DNA of 64,000 nucleotides, from positions 74,222,594 through 74,286,593 of the forward strand of contig OY754337.1 in NCBI GenBank assembly GCA_963573305.1. Direction: 5' to 3'. Under the pieces are notes generated by a model. It did not search any database. It saw nothing but the letters and a program-made list of their open reading frames with translations, and was not told the origin of the DNA. Below, one piece after another: positions 9,353-22,891 of this stretch (the stretch's first letter is position 1; each line of letters starts with the position of its first letter). This stretch comes from Pyrrhosoma nymphula (taxonomy: Eukaryota > Arthropoda > Insecta > Odonata > Coenagrionidae). The position numbers and the translations under genes are program-made.

Positions 9353-11344
9353 TTATATTCTACCATAGTATATCGTGGTCGATTAACGAGAAGAGATCCT
9401 TATTTAAATTTTTTAATTGAAAGGGTAGCTACAAACGTAATTTATGGTAAGATATCTCGAGAAGACCTGATTAGCATTGCCCACATAGTTATCTCGTCTC
9501 CTTGCAGATACGAAATTTGTTAATGGGGTTAACCCATTCTACATAGGAAATGTTTATGATATGGTTTTATATTTTTTCTCTTTTATAATTATTATTTACC
9601 TACAGTTTTTTTTACAAATTCATTGTAGTATATATATGATAAGATAATGCCTTATTTTCTCAAGGAATAATTTCCATTGGAGCATTATTATGCAATTACA
9701 ACTCAGACAGACCTGGTCGGAACAGGAAAACAATCACAAGCAAAGTAATCAATCTGCTAATTAATCTAATTTACGGTTATCACATTCAAAATAATTCCTC
9801 ACAACTTACAACAAATAAATACAAATGCATGTTCTATGCATAGGAGTGACCACATCAAGGCAGTATATTCATCTATTTATTTCATTAAACATTTTCACAT
9901 GAATTTCATTGAAATAAAACGAAAACCCTCTTTTTGACATCTTTACTTTTGGTTCCCGTGATCAGCTCCCTTCTATTGTTGAACACTTCCTTCACCAGTG
10001 CTATTTTCCTTCTAATGTCTTTGCTATTATGCCCATTTTCTTCAAGCAAACTACCCAAGTAATTGAATTGTTTTATTTGCTCCAGTTTGTTCTTTGATAT
10101 TAGTCAATATATATTTAGTGAATATTGTATTTATAATTAGCTGGAGAGCACGTTTATAGACGTGAGTACGTTCGACGATAAACATGGAAAGCATCAAACC
10201 TGAGCAAAATAATCACTTTGCGACGTCAGCTACGGTGATCTTGTGATACCCATGTTCATTATTTCTTTCTCTGATCGTGAGCGTGGTGTGACGTGTGTCT
10301 GCTCTATCTCTAAATCAAGGATGGACGGACGACTCTTATAGCAAATGACAGTTGCTCTTAAAAACAATGACACTCGGGTCATGCGGCTGAACCAATCTCA
10401 TCCATCAAACCGAAGTTTCAATGATAGGGATTTTAGCTTCCCTTGATTGGAAGTGGCGCCTCTCCAACAACCGCATAAGACTTTGCTAAATAAGCCAGCT
10501 GTACCTCTCATGGAAAACCGAATTGTGTGAATGTTAATGGAGGAAAGGAGTTGTGTCTGCAATCCGCACAAAGTCTTAAGGCCGTTGTACACGAGGCATT
10601 TTATTGCACAATCTGATATATGTATGGAAGTGCATTGAAAATTGCGTCGTGTGAAGTGGTGGCAAAAAGGCAGGCGAAAATGCATTAAAGACGGATGGGA
10701 AAATATTCCCTACTCTAATTCCGTGCTCGCGTTCTCGCAATTTCTGTGCATCATATTGTGAAATAAAATGCCTAGTGTAAAACGGCCTTTAGACGAATTG
10801 TTAGAGCCGTCTTCAAAGCTAAAGTTATTTTTTTAATAGCAAAGTGTTGGTAAGAGTTCATAAATGATGATGGAGAGAACAAAGCGTCCGCAGTAAGTTC
10901 ATCTTTATGTTGTTAATTATTAAGATATAACACTTATAAATTTCGAGGCTTTGAGCCTTTGAAATAGTTGTTGATCATAGATTGCGATTTTTTACCATAT
11001 AAATCCTTTGCTTCACGAAACGCCAGTGTAACACTATTTATTTTATGCTGGGAGATTTTACATCCGTATACATCTTCAAATTTTTGATTGTGAGATGTTT
11101 TTTAACTTTTGTTATTTGATTACTATGTATTTTAATTGGGGGGGGCTCACATTGACCCCTTAATTTATAATAAAATTGCCACAAAAAGTATCCTAAATTT
11201 CTATTTTACTGTATTTTTAAATAAATTTATTTCTACTTATTTAATTAATTTGTGTGAGGTATGACATGCCTTTGGAAACCACTCCGTTTTGAAACACACC
11301 CATTATGACGAAGTATGTAAATACTTACAATTTTATTGCAAGTG
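9353..11344. other. unassigned AT-rich DNA
   Basis: Nothing recognised. ORFs here are short and without family resemblance. Confidence 0.4.
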
Positions 11345-12630
11345 TCTAAGTGTATTTGGATTGCTCTTGCTCTGCTTCATGTCGGTGTAACATCCAGCCA
11401 GCATCGTAGTAGTCCATGTTCCTTGATACCTCCTTTCCATTTTTTTATGTCCTGATGAAATCTCTCACCCATATCTTCGCTAACGGCACCCAAATTTTCA
11501 GGAAAATAGTCCAAATGTGAATTTAGGAAGTGAACCTTCAAGCTCATGGAACAGCCTAAATAATTGCATTTCTCAGGATGTTTTCGACGATTGATTTGAC
11601 GTTCGGATCCTTTTTATAGCCCAGAAACTTGGTTACTACGTGTTTAAAGGCTCCCCTGGTTACTACGTCTTTAAAGGCTCCCTTGGCTCCTTTTTCTGCA
11701 GATTCCATTTGTTTCTCAAAATTACCATTTTGAGAATTTTTCTGATGCCAGGACCAGTAAAGACACCTTCTTTTAGTTTGGCGGTTGATAAGGCTGAAAA
11801 ATTTTCTCAGATGTATTTAAAACATTTACCTTCTTTTAGTAAGGCTTTTACAAATTGTATCATCATGCCTAACTTGATATGCAGAGGTGCAAGGAGAAAT
11901 TTATTTGGATCTATGAGAGCTTTTCGGAGCACTTTTTTTGTTCCTGGTTCTAATGTAGCTCTTTTTGGCCAATCTTTCTTTATCCAATGATATTCTCGGT
12001 CTCTGCTATCCCATTCATACAAAAAACAAGGAAACTTTGTGTAACCTCCTTGGTGTCCTAGGAGGATCGATATTCTTTTCAGATCGCCGCACGTATTCCA
12101 CCGTTGGTCATGGCCGCGAATTTAATTTTATCGAGAACGAATTCCAAATTTTCGTAACACTTTTTTAAATACACTGAATATCCAATGGGTGTTAACACAT
12201 ACGTATTCCTATTGTGAAGAATTACAATTTCAGGCTTCTTTTGGACGAATCTATGAACAGTTTCCAATCGGAATTTTTGTATGGAATGTGAAATTGAGTC
12301 AATAATTCACGTATATCGGTACAGAAAACTAATTCTCCTTCTTTGGAAAAATATGGAAAAAAATCCTTTTCTCTGTACCTGAACCAGGAAAATGAGGCAC
12401 CAGCTTCTATCAGGTTCTTTTCTTTAAGCATCGAACCAAGCAGTTCTGAATTTTCATTGGACAGATGTAAGTCTCGAACCAAATCGTTAAGCTCAGACTC
12501 TGAAACAAGCTCTGGCGCACAGCTATATCCAAGTTCGTACTCCTCGGTTTTAACTTCTACAGATCAATGGAGAGCCAACTCTCCCACCGTCTTGTCAACA
12601 TCGACCTAAAATATGTTGCAATTTTCCAAA
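11345..12630 (-). pseudogene. decayed copy of a multicopy arthropod gene family
   Basis: Reading the minus strand from 12.6 to 11.35 kb gives blocks in a consistent order but shifting frames. These are LNDLVRDLHLSNENSELLGS (12.5 kb), FSWFRYREKDFFPYFSKEG, WKLFIDSSKRSLK, YSVYLKKCYENLEFVLDKIK, GDLKRISILLGHQGGYTK with FPCFLYEWDSRDREYHWIKK, then PLHIKLGMMIQFVKALLKEG, and finally MSLKVHFLNSHLDYFPENLG with GERFHQDIK (11.45 kb). I recall these blocks from a highly repeated uncharacterised family in many arthropod genomes, probably transposon-associated. Its biochemical role is unknown to me. Frameshifts near 12225, 12080, 11810 and 11450, and a short internal tandem duplication (11631-11690), show that this copy is dead. 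The expected C-terminus is partly lost. Confidence 0.65.
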
Positions 12631-12639
12631 GGAATATTC

Positions 12640-15600
12640 ACTGGAAAAAAGGGGAACCGTTTCAAGGGCCCAATGTACCTCTTAAAAATTGAAATAATAA
12701 TAAAATAAATAAATGAAAAATGCAATAAAATAGAAAATGAAGCTCATTTATAGCACTTTCCATTAGAAATAAGGGTTCAATGACCCACCCCCGCCCTTCT
12801 CTTCAGACACCAACTGTTTAGCTATTGCGTAATGCAATAGATCGGATAATATTAGCCAAAAAATGAATAAAATATAAGAGAAAACTTTTTAAGTCTATTT
12901 TGAAGTCTCATATTTCCAAATTTTTTTACTTTTACAATTTTTAAATTTGTGATTAGCAAAATATCATGATGTAATGGAAGAAAATGGAGGTCATTTTCGG
13001 ATTCAGCGCTAAAAAATACATAGGAATCAATTATCAAAAACTAAAAAAACAACTATCGCAGGATTGTGTAATCATTGCTTAAGAATACTCAATTTGATTA
13101 AACAGTTATTTAGGTCTCTTGGTACCATTTGGTATCCAAGTCCTACATTTTTTAATTAAAATAATCTTACCATTAGGTACACTATTCTTGGATATGCTTC
13201 TACCTTCTCCTTCGCAAACTCTGGCCCTTATCATTTAAAATTATTTCTATCGTCAATTTATCAACTCTCCTATCTCTCTTTGTCCCATTCATTAAGCCTA
13301 TTCTCTTTATAGACATCATTATTGGCATCTGAGCTTACTCAGTACGGTCGTTTCTACCACAACCGTAAGCACGGTTTCGCCTCATGATAGGTACCTTTTA
13401 ATCCACTTCGTCTCCTAATTTCCGTCATCAGCTGGTGTTTCAATAATTCAATTAGTACAGTATACAGGGTGTTTCAGGAGGAAACATATTTTAGGGGGAG
13501 GTAAGGAAGATGAAGTTAAGCATTTTTTGTCCTGTAAATATGGGATCGCAACTCTCTAGTTACCAAGCTATGGCAACAAAAACATTTTGTGAGAAACATC
13601 GCATGGTTACCATGAAAACGCTAAAAAGCAGTGGATTACACCTATGATTTTGAAATAAAAATTTATGTAAGTTATTTTTTAAGATCTTCATATTTATTTT
13701 CCTGCCAACAGGTATGCTTATTGCTTCCAATTGTCAAGTTGGTAACCGAAATTATAAAAAAAAACATTTATTCTTTAAAAAAACTTTTTTACTATGGGAA
13801 ATATGATAAACGTATCTCCCATACCTGTACTTAAAAGTTAGTAATTTGTACCTATATTCTGAAACTGGTAGTTTTATTATCCTTTCACAAGTATTAGTGG
13901 AGATATGGCATCAAAAGTGATACTGTTGCATGCGCTCATTATTGCAGCAGCCATTTCAGTCTATTTTTCATTTTTAGCTTTCCTCTCATTCTATATAATG
14001 CTTGAGAACTAGATTATCCTCTTCTATTTTCTATTTTGAAGCGTTTTGGATTTCTTTCTTTTCCCATAGGTTTCCACGGATTTTAGTTTTTCTGATCCAA
14101 ATTTCTTCCCTTTTTTGTATAAAGATATCCCTGCCTCGTTTCGATCGCAGATCCTGCTTTATCTTCAGATTGCTCTTTGACCTTTAAATACCTAAAGAAG
14201 GTCTAATTCCTCGTGTTCCAGTGACTACTTCATCCCATCGCTCTCTTGCCTCCACATACCCTCTCTTGACCTCATTAGTCTTTCGCTTGAGTCAATTTTT
14301 ACTTATTTGCTCAAACTTCACTCTATCCCTTATTTATTCTTGTTTTTTCCTTTTTTAACTTTTTCTCTTCCATCATATCTTAATAATTAATTTAGTACTT
14401 AAGATACCGTTTCTTTCTATCTTAATTTAATAAGTCCTCTTTTTAATTACTCTCATCAAATATCGACTGTTCCTTTATCCATTCAGTCATTCTCAGGTTT
14501 TTGAAATAAAGGAGCATGAAACATAGCAGTGTGATGTTTGTAATTTCCTTTGGCTTTTGAGGAATGAGTCATTTTTTTGGAAGATCAAAATAAATGACAT
14601 TTTGATACAGTACTCACAGAATATACCCTGTGTGTATGCTACTAGTAGAGTAAGGATTGGCGGTGCTAGAACTTTATGGAAAAATGTGTGAATTGAAAGT
14701 TCCAGTAATCCACGGTTGTGACAGCAATATGCTTATCTAGTTTTCCCGTGTTGAAAAAATTGATGAAATTCAAATTGCCAAATTGACAAAGAGAATGCGG
14801 AGGAAATATTGGACGAAATATTGCAAAGCTCTAAGTAAGAGATAATTCAGGGATATTAAAACTAGAGCATGATGTATAAACTGGAGTCTTGCTAGTGACT
14901 ATCTCGAAGTACTGCAGAAGAAGCCGAGGCATTTTTCAACTACTTTGGAAATTACAGTACGTCTGAATTGAACGGTTTATAATCATTCGCTTCTATTATA
15001 ATCCGAGCGGAGTTCTAATGAACTCCAATTAAGTACCATAGTAGTGAATGTACTTGAAACGAATATTTTGATCCTGTTTCTGATTTCATGACCATATTAG
15101 TTATATATTATTTACTTATAACAGAGGAATGTGACTGATATAAAATGATATTTAAATTAAGTAAGTTTAAATGTTGGAAAATTTAGGGTTTTCCTGGGAT
15201 TATTAAAAGTACTAGGGTTTTATTCTTCATCAATCCATAAGACTAAAAGAGCTATTTGTGTTTTTGGTGGCAGCCAATTTTTATCCATTGCTCATTCCAA
15301 TGGTGTTGACCGTTTACCTTAAAGTTCCCTTAAGGCCTAATGATTGCAAATCACAGTTGAGATTGCTGCAATAAATCTCACATTTACAATTCCGTGTTAA
15401 ATGTAGGTTATTCGTAAAATTAAAAAAATTAATTTCCTAAATTATTGACAGGTTTCCTAATAGAATTTGCCTTTTTCCCCATAGGGTAAAACGTACTTTA
15501 TATTCGGTTGTAAATATTCTTATTTTAACGATATGGTGTGGAATAAAGTTTATACTCCTTTATATCATCATCCAGTAGAGCGAAAATATTTCGTTAGAGC

Positions 15601-16869
15601 ACTGAAAAAAGAATTAATAATTGAATTTCCCCACAAAGTTTATTTCTCGTGTGCATTGTCGTGTATTAGGCGTGAGTATTGGTATTAAATGCATATAATT
15701 CCAGCAGTAGAACGACGCAGTACTTTTTTCTCCCTATCTTCAGCCTTTCCTCTGACATTAACGACACTCGAATCGATTCACATTCATATTTCCGCTCCTT
15801 TAGCACGCCACTTAAGAGACGAAAAGTGCCCCACTTTGGGTGGAGGGAGAAGACTTTTGAGGGACTTGGAGCGATTCTTTGTGAATATTTCCTTTTGTCT
15901 GCGAGCATTCCGGGATCAAACAAATCAACCGTAATTGAAACAAGCCTTTTGAAGAAGGGGTTTTGAGGTCTCATTTTTTTTTGTTTTTAGGCGAATGAGC
16001 TCTGCCGAAGGGATGGGGAGAGGGGGACTTCGCCATTTTCTTTCTCCCAGAGTCATAAAAGTCCACATTTATTCAGAGTACGGCGTCTTATATTACGTTT
16101 TGAATAGGCTTTCCTCCCAGAGTACCCCGTGGAAAACTTTCATTTCATTGGGGTCAAATTTCTTCAGTCTTTCTTTCCTTTCTCCCTTGTTTCACCGAGA
16201 AGAAAGTTCTACGAGAGGGCGAGCAACAATGCTTCCCGCCGTTCTACGGGTCTTGTTTTCTCCGCCGAAACCAGGGACGTTTGTCTTTTCCCAAGTGTGG
16301 GGAGGCTTGAGGAGGACTTTGGCCAGACTCATGTTGAACTCGGAGCCTCCTTGCCTCCACTAAGCGTCGCTCTTTAACCCCCAAGCAAGGGGAAAAGACC
16401 GTTTGCGATCTAAGAAACTCCACTACAGCATTAAGTAAATCAATTTCAATAATATCAAGTAGCTTATGAGAAAGTGTTACCTCTTTATGATTACTCCAAA
16501 ACAATCCTGCATCTTCACCTTATTTTTTTTGACGAATTGAACTTATTATATCATGTACTTTAATGTGAGAATAGTTGAAACATTATAAACAATAATAGTT
16601 TTATACTATTTACAAAAATCATTTTTAGAAAGAATATAGAAAAATAATACCTTTTAAAAGCATTTGTCATTAATAATACATCTAGGTTTTTCAGTGGTAA
16701 GTTAAATTCAGCAATAATTGGGAGGAAAATGCGAAAGTTTATGAAGAATACTACTATAGCCATCTCCTTGGGGGCAGGGGGAAGGCATTTGATAAAATAT
16801 TTGCATTTGTTTGGTCTCTTGAGGATCTTCATTCCGTATTTTCCACACTGAAACCCTAACGCCTCTTAT
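12640..16869. other. unassigned AT-rich DNA
   Basis: No recognisable gene. ATACAGGGTGTTTC at 13462-13475 resembles the end of some arthropod repeats, but no partner end was found. ORFs at 15666-16504 overlap on both strands and look like chance frames in a slightly GC-richer patch. Confidence 0.4.
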
Positions 16870-17000
16870 TAAGCTAGCATTCTCTTCGAGGGTCGACTAA
16901 ACAGCGCCTGTTCGTCCACGCAACTGATTGACTTGCCTCCTACTTTGATTCCCAAATCAAACTCTTCCCGTGCGTCTCTTACAATTTCCTCTACATGTAT
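16870..17000 (-). pseudogene. RTE-clade LINE reverse transcriptase scrap
   Basis: The minus strand reads EEIVRDAREEFDLGIKVGGK then VDEQALFSRPSKRML. This aligns with EEMVREAWGEEAVGIKVGGE through FADDQALVSQSAKGL of the intact RTE protein at 36891-39875. The fragment therefore spans the segment just before and including RT motif C, with FADD changed to CVDE. It directly abuts a plus-strand LINE 3' end. Confidence 0.7.
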
Positions 17001-17007
17001 GTCAGAT

Positions 17008-17488
17008 TTACAATTACATGGAATTCCCTACCACATATACTAAAATCTTTGTCTTTATTTAAAACACTACTTTATAGCTCTCCGCTTCGAAATTTACCTG
17101 GATTATAATTACCTGTCACTGTTTAACCATGCATGACATATTTCTCTGATGACGTTTCTGTATCGAGTACTTAATTTAATACTTTGTAACCCTGTTCCGC
17201 ATTCATTGGTTGTATGTCATGTCTGGTCACCTTCACATCCAAGTCTAATGTAAATTAGCTATGGATTGCTGATATTTTTCACTTGCACTTTGGTCACTGA
17301 TTGAGGCACCTGCCATTATACAATGTGAAAAATAGATATTGGGGCCTGGGGCTCATCGATGTATCTACTTATGCATATAATTTTTCCGTTATCGTCTTTT
17401 ATGCAAGCATAAATGCACATACTTTTGTAACTTTTGTATTGTCCTAAGGAGTATTGTACCCACAAATAAAACTTATTCCATTCTATTC
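17008..17488 (+). mobile_element. jockey/CR1-like LINE 3' end
   Basis: The plus strand encodes TITWNSLPH, then after a frame shift KSLSLFKTLLYSSPLRNLPG and a stop. The W-N-x-L-P motif followed by an F-K hydrophobic helix is the usual C-terminus of jockey- and CR1-type LINE proteins. About 390 bp of 3' UTR follows, ending in AATAAAACTTATTCC and a short TTCTA repeat, a typical tail. This is a strongly 5'-truncated copy. Confidence 0.6.
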
Positions 17489-20400
17489 TATGTTAAAAAT
17501 TGTTATCGTATAAACCAGGGGAAATGTCTTATTTTGTTTTAAATCACGCATTCATGAGAAAATCTACATCTCGCGGAGTGAAATAAAAAACAAAAACAAG
17601 TGCCACGCCTTACAAAAAGTATTCACAAGTCATTTTGGCTATGAATGAAGTCCGGGGGTCCATTTTAGGTGAGGGAGAGGCTGAATAAATTCCGCTGGTC
17701 GGCAGTGTGGTGGGAGTATCTTAGGGGATGGCTTCGTATTTCATTCCTTCACAGGAGGAGAGTGAGGAGGAGAAATAGAGGAAGAATAATACTCGGGAAT
17801 GAGGAAATTCGAACGCTTCCGAAAGTTTGAGGGCACTCTGACCCCCGCCGGAAGATATGAATTTCTTCGGAGAAGTAGGAACAGGGAGGGGGGGGTGTGA
17901 GGGGTGGCGGCTAGGGCCGACCGACCGCTGCGTCCTCCCCTCTCTCTTTCCCCCCCTCCTCATTTGACAACCCCCCTCCCCTCCCTGGGGTGTCTTGGAA
18001 TGCCTCCGCAGGAGGGGAGCGAATGAGGAGTTGCAAGAAGACGAGTTAAAGAAGTTACGAGAGACTTCGCGGGAGTCCGATGTCGGGCAGAGGGCGTTGC
18101 ATGGTGGGTAAAAAGTTTTAAGGGGCCCCTAGGAAAATTAGAGTACATTCTTCCCCCTCCTCCTCTTCCCGTCGCAAAATAAAAAAGGATAAAAATAAAA
18201 ATGAAATTTTCTTCCGCGGAGCTTCATAAAATGAAAACAAAATCCTCTGCAATCCCTCGTAAGACCCCCTCCCCCCTTCCGAAACGAGTTACGGCTTTTC
18301 TTTAACTTGGAAGATGAAACACGTTTACTCGGTAATGTCTTTTATGAGTAGGGTAATTGTATTTCAGTCGAGCTGAATGCCAAGACATTGTAGCAGTTAA
18401 TGTGTCGCTAAGAATGAAAACAATTGTTGCGACCCCTGAGGGCTTTAAGTGGAGGAAAGAAAACAAATTGTATATATGCGGATAAGAGACTGCAAACACT
18501 TTTATGTGAGATCCTAAAGACAAACAGACACTTAAGTTAAATATAAACTTCCATTATTAAATGTCTTCTTTGATAGAGAGGTAAGGAAATTAAAGGACAG
18601 ATAAAGTGAAGAATTATTTTACGGAATTCGATTTGGTCGATGATTTAGAAAGAGGATTATTGGCAAATGAAACCGATTTTGATGATATTCAACCAAGGAA
18701 CGGAAAAGAGTTTGCAAAGCCCAGAAAATATAGTATAAAATGCAATACCTGGACAAAAACATCTCTCAAAAATGCTGAGTGCTGCACTAACTCATGCCAG
18801 CATAGCTTACCTCTCCGCAGCAAATATAGAGACTCTAGGATTTATATTGAATTTATATTCCCCGACACTTTAATGCTGTAAATTTATGAATATTTCAGCG
18901 AACTTCTTTACATTAGATTGCTTGATGTTCCTTAATGACATTTGAATTAAATGGACAGCAGTTAATTAATAGAAATACTATAGGTGGCTGTACAATTTTA
19001 ACTCCCGTAAATAACTCAAATATCCGCACATATTTTCTTATTAAAATTCCCTCTGCTTGATTTCTTGGGGAACTGTGATAAATATCTCCCCAAAGCTATT
19101 AAAATGCTATCAATTGCCTCAGGTGCCAATTAACTTTGCAAGCACTCAGTTTAAGAGACTTTGACCTATTCCAAGGTCTAATTAGGTCATTAGCCAAGGT
19201 TTGCTCGTGGAATATCTTCCAGCCGATTTAATTGTTGCTTTCGCCTTGTCACTTGCCATCACTCATTTGTTTTCCGTTCGTGGTCTCTCTAATGCCGAGA
19301 GCTTTACTCGAAACTCGCTGCGTCGATTTCACGCCGAAGGTCATCGGCGTTGCGGGAAACTATTGCGTCGCTTGAGGATTTCGAATTAAGACGATTTCCG
19401 GCCACGCATTCACGCCACGTACCTTCCCAGTCAATTCAGAATTTCACTCTACGGGTGGAAACTGTTTATTTTGCGTTTTATCTATCCATCTTTATCATTA
19501 GTTTGCCTAGAGAATGTTTAGAGTCGTATGATAGTGCAAAATTGGAAGTGGAGTGAATCCAAAACGAAAGGGCAATTGAAGACATTGTTTGGACCTGAAA
19601 TCCACAAATACGGAGAGTGGATGTATTTCAGGAACAGTAGCAGCCGTGATATGATAATTTATTTGAACGCCCGCACCAAGGTGATATCATACAGGGAATT
19701 GTCAAACAGCGCAATTGAGCATCGCTAGCTGAGTTTTAACCCTATGCTTTGTGGTTATAATCTTAATAATTACGGTCATCACTGACTGACTGACTCTGTA
19801 ACGCTGTAAGATGGATCCATAGTCACGAAAACGCATTAAAGCCCTGTGAACTCGTAATGTGGTGGATTTTGGAATGTAAGGTATGGAGTTTGATGCCCTG
19901 GTGTGGTAAATATTTTTTTTCTTTTTTTCATAGTTTTTTCGCTTATCTTTTTAGATATTGTGCTTTCTTCATGATTACTTCCATTAATAATATTTTCACG
20001 CAATTTCTTACTCTCTAAAGTGACTCACTCATTAATTCCGGGGAGAAAAGCAAGTTAGATGAAGCCACTAACTAGTATGATGATATTTCTTACTTTTTGA
20101 ATGAATATAAGCAGGATTCACTCTAATCAGCTGAGACTCTTTGTATTCTCATTATTTATCTTTTCTTGTAATACTATTTCTATGAGCGCCAACATGCCAG
20201 GATCCTTCTTTTTGTATGATGATTTTGTGATTTTTATGCGTGTTTGATAGTGTGCATCTCTGATACCCTTCATCCCAAGCCCAATGACTTGCCTGAGGAT
20301 TTAAAAATGCATTTCACTCGTGTGACTTGTGCTTCGTATTTTTTGCGGGTTTCACGGATCAAAAAACCAAAATGTTTGAGAAATAAATTGCTTTGGAAAT

Positions 20401-22800
20401 CGTTCCTAGTACATATCTGTGAAATTCTCATCTCCCGAGGCTCTAGTCGCTAGGGAACATTCTGTTAGCATGTGAGAGGAAACACCCCACCCCCTACCTC
20501 CCCCCGGCTGAAGAAGTTGAGTCTCCGGAGAACCAAGTGGGCACCGAATATATATCCTTTCCCCCCCCCCTTGTCTTTCCTTCGGCCTTTCTCTCCCTAC
20601 TTAACCTTTAGTAGGCGCGGTTACCCTTGCAGTATGTCTACGGTTGGTTTTCTGGCCGCTTCTCCTTCCTTCTCCTACCCAGAATCCCACTGAAAACTCT
20701 CCATAGCGATGAAATGGATACCGTCCCCCGTCCCGTCATCTCCTGACCCTTTTATTTAGTTCCCGGAACATCTTGGACACTTTGAATGGAGTTTTGCCTG
20801 ACATTGTCCCATAAACTCTTCGAGGGGTCCGCTTTCCTCTTAAGGCGCTGTGTTTTCACCGACTGAAATCGGACCTTCGGCAACAATACGTTTCCAAGTT
20901 TCTCCCTTGGGCTTGAGTTCGTGAGCGTGAATGTATTACAACTGTTGTGAATCGGTACCAAAGATTCCATGGCAAAATTCGTTTCTATATCTTTTGCGGT
21001 TATTTTCTTTCTTTCTATTCCTATCTTGGCGAAAAAAAGCATTTCCGTATTCTTCTATCGAGTTTTCCTAGAAATGGAAATGAGAAATGAGCTATGGTGA
21101 CTGCATGAACTGCAGGCTTTATTTTATCGGCTACATGCTCAAGATGGTTTTATCGTTGAACATTTTGCATCACGCAATTTGGATGAGCAGACTGAGAAAC
21201 CAAGCCGTATACCATAATTTAAATTGTCCTTCAACCAGCTGTATTATCTGAAACGAAAGATAAAATCAATTCTGGGAGTGAACCTTTCGTGCATGTGCAT
21301 CTTACTTTACAATATTTGGGTATTCATAAACAACAATAATCATCTGTTTTTTATCGAAATCTCAATCATTTTGACTAGGTTATCAACGGCAACTCTTGTT
21401 AGAAAATGAGCGGGTAGAGCAAATTCAAGAAATGATTAAAAGTTTAGAATGTCTCCTTAGAAACAAACAATAATTATGCTTCCTTAGGTATGCTTAGGCT
21501 TGATAAATGTCTATGAATATAGCTCTGATGCAGTATCTTTGACTGGGCATGGAAAGCCAACGTAAAAATCAGCCTATAATATTGTTTTCCGGGATTTCAT
21601 ATCTGCGAGGTGATGTGGGTCAAAAATGTAAAGAAGCATTGTATCGGGTATATTCGGTATCGATGTCAGTTCAAGCTCAAATAGGTCACCCAATTTCGCG
21701 CCCCATGTGATATGACGAGAGGCGTACATAAAGCAAAAAAATTGCCTTTAGGAGAAGTTGAATGGACGGCCAATCCGATCCAGCAAAAGCTTTCGCGGGC
21801 ATATATCGGATCATTGCGAGGGCCCGAAGCCCTTATTATTCCATTTTTCCTTAAAAAAATTGAAAAAATCATTCTGTGGGAGATTTTCAAAGAAGGCGTT
21901 GCCGTAGGTTCTTTGAATCGGGGCCTTGTCTAGTTTCTTGTTCGTGGTGGCGATATTCTGGAGAGCGGAGAGAACAGGAGCTTTAGAAGCAACGTGAATT
22001 AGCTGAAGTCTCTAGGACCAGTTATGAATGATTAAAACGATTGTTATCTAATACTAGGAGAGGGTTCCCGTTGAAATTCAACGGGAAGAAGAAAACATTA
22101 TCACTGTTTCATAAAATAAAAAGAATCCCCAAAAAGAATGATGTAACGTGCAAAATGAAAATACCATTAAGTTAACCATTAACAATACATTAACCCCCCA
22201 TGGAGATGGATGAGGTGAAACATGCACCTTAACAAAGGTAAAATAAAAAACCCTTGCATCGAATGAAAGCTTTTATTTTGAGGGTAAATTATATTGTTTA
22301 AAAACAATCCCTTTAAATTATTGCTCACGGTTATAAAATTTTCGCTCGTCTGTGATGTCTGTCTGTGTCGTTTATAAAAATAAGAATCTCTAATCAAATT
22401 TCCTTTCTAATGGTACTTTTCCCGATTCCATACTTTTATTTCTAACTACATTTTGCGAATGAAAAAAGTTTTGAACGAAGCAAAACATCAGATTTACGTT
22501 TTTTTCTAATGGGAGTATCTGAAAAATTTATAAATACATAAATATGTTAACACATTTTACATAAACAAACCTTTGGCATTCTTTTGGAAATGAGTTCATC
22601 AAGCTTAGTTTGAGTATAAGTTTATGGGTGTCCGACACCTGGAAGTGGCTAAACATTTCGAATATCCAAACACACACATAAACGCACTTTCTCCTTTATA
22701 TGTAGAGGTATTCAACAATTTAAGGCAATATGTGGTGGAAAACTATCATGACCTAATATAAATGAAACTAACTGCATAAATAGCTATATAAATTAAAATT
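17489..22800. other. unassigned DNA with two GC-rich patches
   Basis: GC-rich patches occur at about 17640-18300 and 20470-20760. CCCGTTGAA and TTCAACGGG form a perfect palindrome at 22067-22085. ORFs such as 18606-18881 and 20752-21042 resemble nothing I know. No exon, promoter or RNA gene can be supported. Confidence 0.4.
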
Positions 22801-22891
22801 CTACCCAAGGATGACGCCGAAACGCGTAGTATAATAAATGTCGAAAACAGTTGTCGAATGTAGTTATGTCGAAACGCGTAGTATAATAAAT
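22801..22891 (+). repeat. degenerate hammerhead-like end with internal tandem duplication
   Basis: AAGGATGACGCCGAAACGCG at 22807-22826 resembles the GAUG...GAAACGCG core of the PLE-linked motifs, but the CUGA box is damaged. The 22-bp block CGAAACGCGTAGTATAATAA(AT) occurs at 22818-22839 and again, identical, at 22870-22891. It probably marks the end of a lost PLE, since GAAACGCG also occurs in the motif at 25100-25142. Confidence 0.4.

Noticed and set aside
13462..13476. ATACAGGGTGTTTC as a transposon terminus
   Set aside because: No matching inverted end or target duplication found nearby. The reverse motif at 3382-3391 is 10 kb away and unrelated in context.
15666..15974. Overlapping ORFs of 81-102 codons on both strands
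   Set aside because: Several frames open simultaneously on both strands and none resembles a known protein.
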